This document shows, one piece after another, positions 4,964 through 5,107 of a stretch of DNA of 5,107 nt. Positions within the stretch are counted from its first letter, which is position 1, and each line of letters starts with the position of its first letter. The stretch comes from Deltaproteobacteria bacterium (GTDB taxonomy: Bacteria; Desulfobacterota; UBA8473): the NCBI GenBank assembly GCA_030643245.1, contig DAOWME010000216.1:1-5107 (forward strand). The letters are read 5' to 3'. Made by a program: the position numbers and the translations under genes. The notes beneath the pieces were generated by a model. It had not been told where the DNA came from and ran no database searches. It saw nothing but the letters and a program-made list of their open reading frames with translations.

Positions 4964-5107
4964 TTAACAAGTTGCAAGCTGTGCAGTTGGTCAAGTTTAC
5001 CGCTTGCCGCCTACTTGCTTCGTTTGCTTCTTATGAACTACAGTCTTGCATAAGGCTGAATGTGTAATGGGATGAAAAGTCTCGTATGTCTATTATAAAA
5101 GTTGGCC
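4964..5107. other. terminal intergenic stretch, no gene recognised
   Basis: I see no convincing coding frame, tRNA or clear promoter here. The one structured segment is 5061-5090: TGTGTAATGGGA and TCTCGTATGTC can pair, with several G-U pairs and a bulge, around the loop TGAAAAG. The window ends before its context can be judged. Confidence 0.4.

Overview
The window looks like bacterial chromosome of moderate GC with good AAGGAGG ribosome binding sites. The gene content (acyl-CoA dehydrogenase, MaoC-type hydratase, SDR dehydrogenase, crotonase) and the dense interspersed repeats fit a CoA-ester-degrading anaerobe, possibly a Desulfobacterales-like sulfate reducer. That taxonomic guess is inference; no marker gene is present.

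Layout. Bases 1-158 are mostly a 131-bp repeat arm (28-158). Three genes follow on the plus strand, probably one operon: an acyl-CoA dehydrogenase (180-1322), a double-hotdog MaoC-like hydratase (1385-2395) and an SDR oxidoreductase (2496-3392). The SDR reading frame stays open past its TAG stop to a TAA at 3489-3491. The second arm of the 131-bp repeat, inverted and about 92% identical (3491-3621), starts exactly there, as the left part of a 183-bp element (3491-3673) with 22-bp terminal inverted repeats. The intergenic stretch 3393-4074 has no convincing intact gene. It holds this element, a REPIN-like pair of inverted palindromes (3731-3835), a small hairpin repeat (3928-3966) and a 5' hairpin (4026-4043). 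A fourth gene, an enoyl-CoA hydratase/isomerase (4075-4839), is followed by a large inverted-repeat element (4852-4963) that shares motifs with the 3928-3966 hairpin. The last 144 bases hold no recognised gene.

Working together. The four enzymes cover the oxidation, hydration and second oxidation steps of a beta-oxidation-like CoA pathway: the dehydrogenase makes an enoyl-CoA and passes electrons to ETF, the MaoC protein and/or the crotonase hydrate it, and the SDR oxidises the 3-hydroxyacyl-CoA. No activating ligase or CoA-transferase, thiolase, ETF or regulator is present, and the substrate cannot be read from the sequence.

The most notable feature is architectural. The three-gene operon is bracketed by long inverted repeats, the upstream arm ending only 21 bp before the first start codon, and the crotonase gene is bracketed by copies of a different repeat family.
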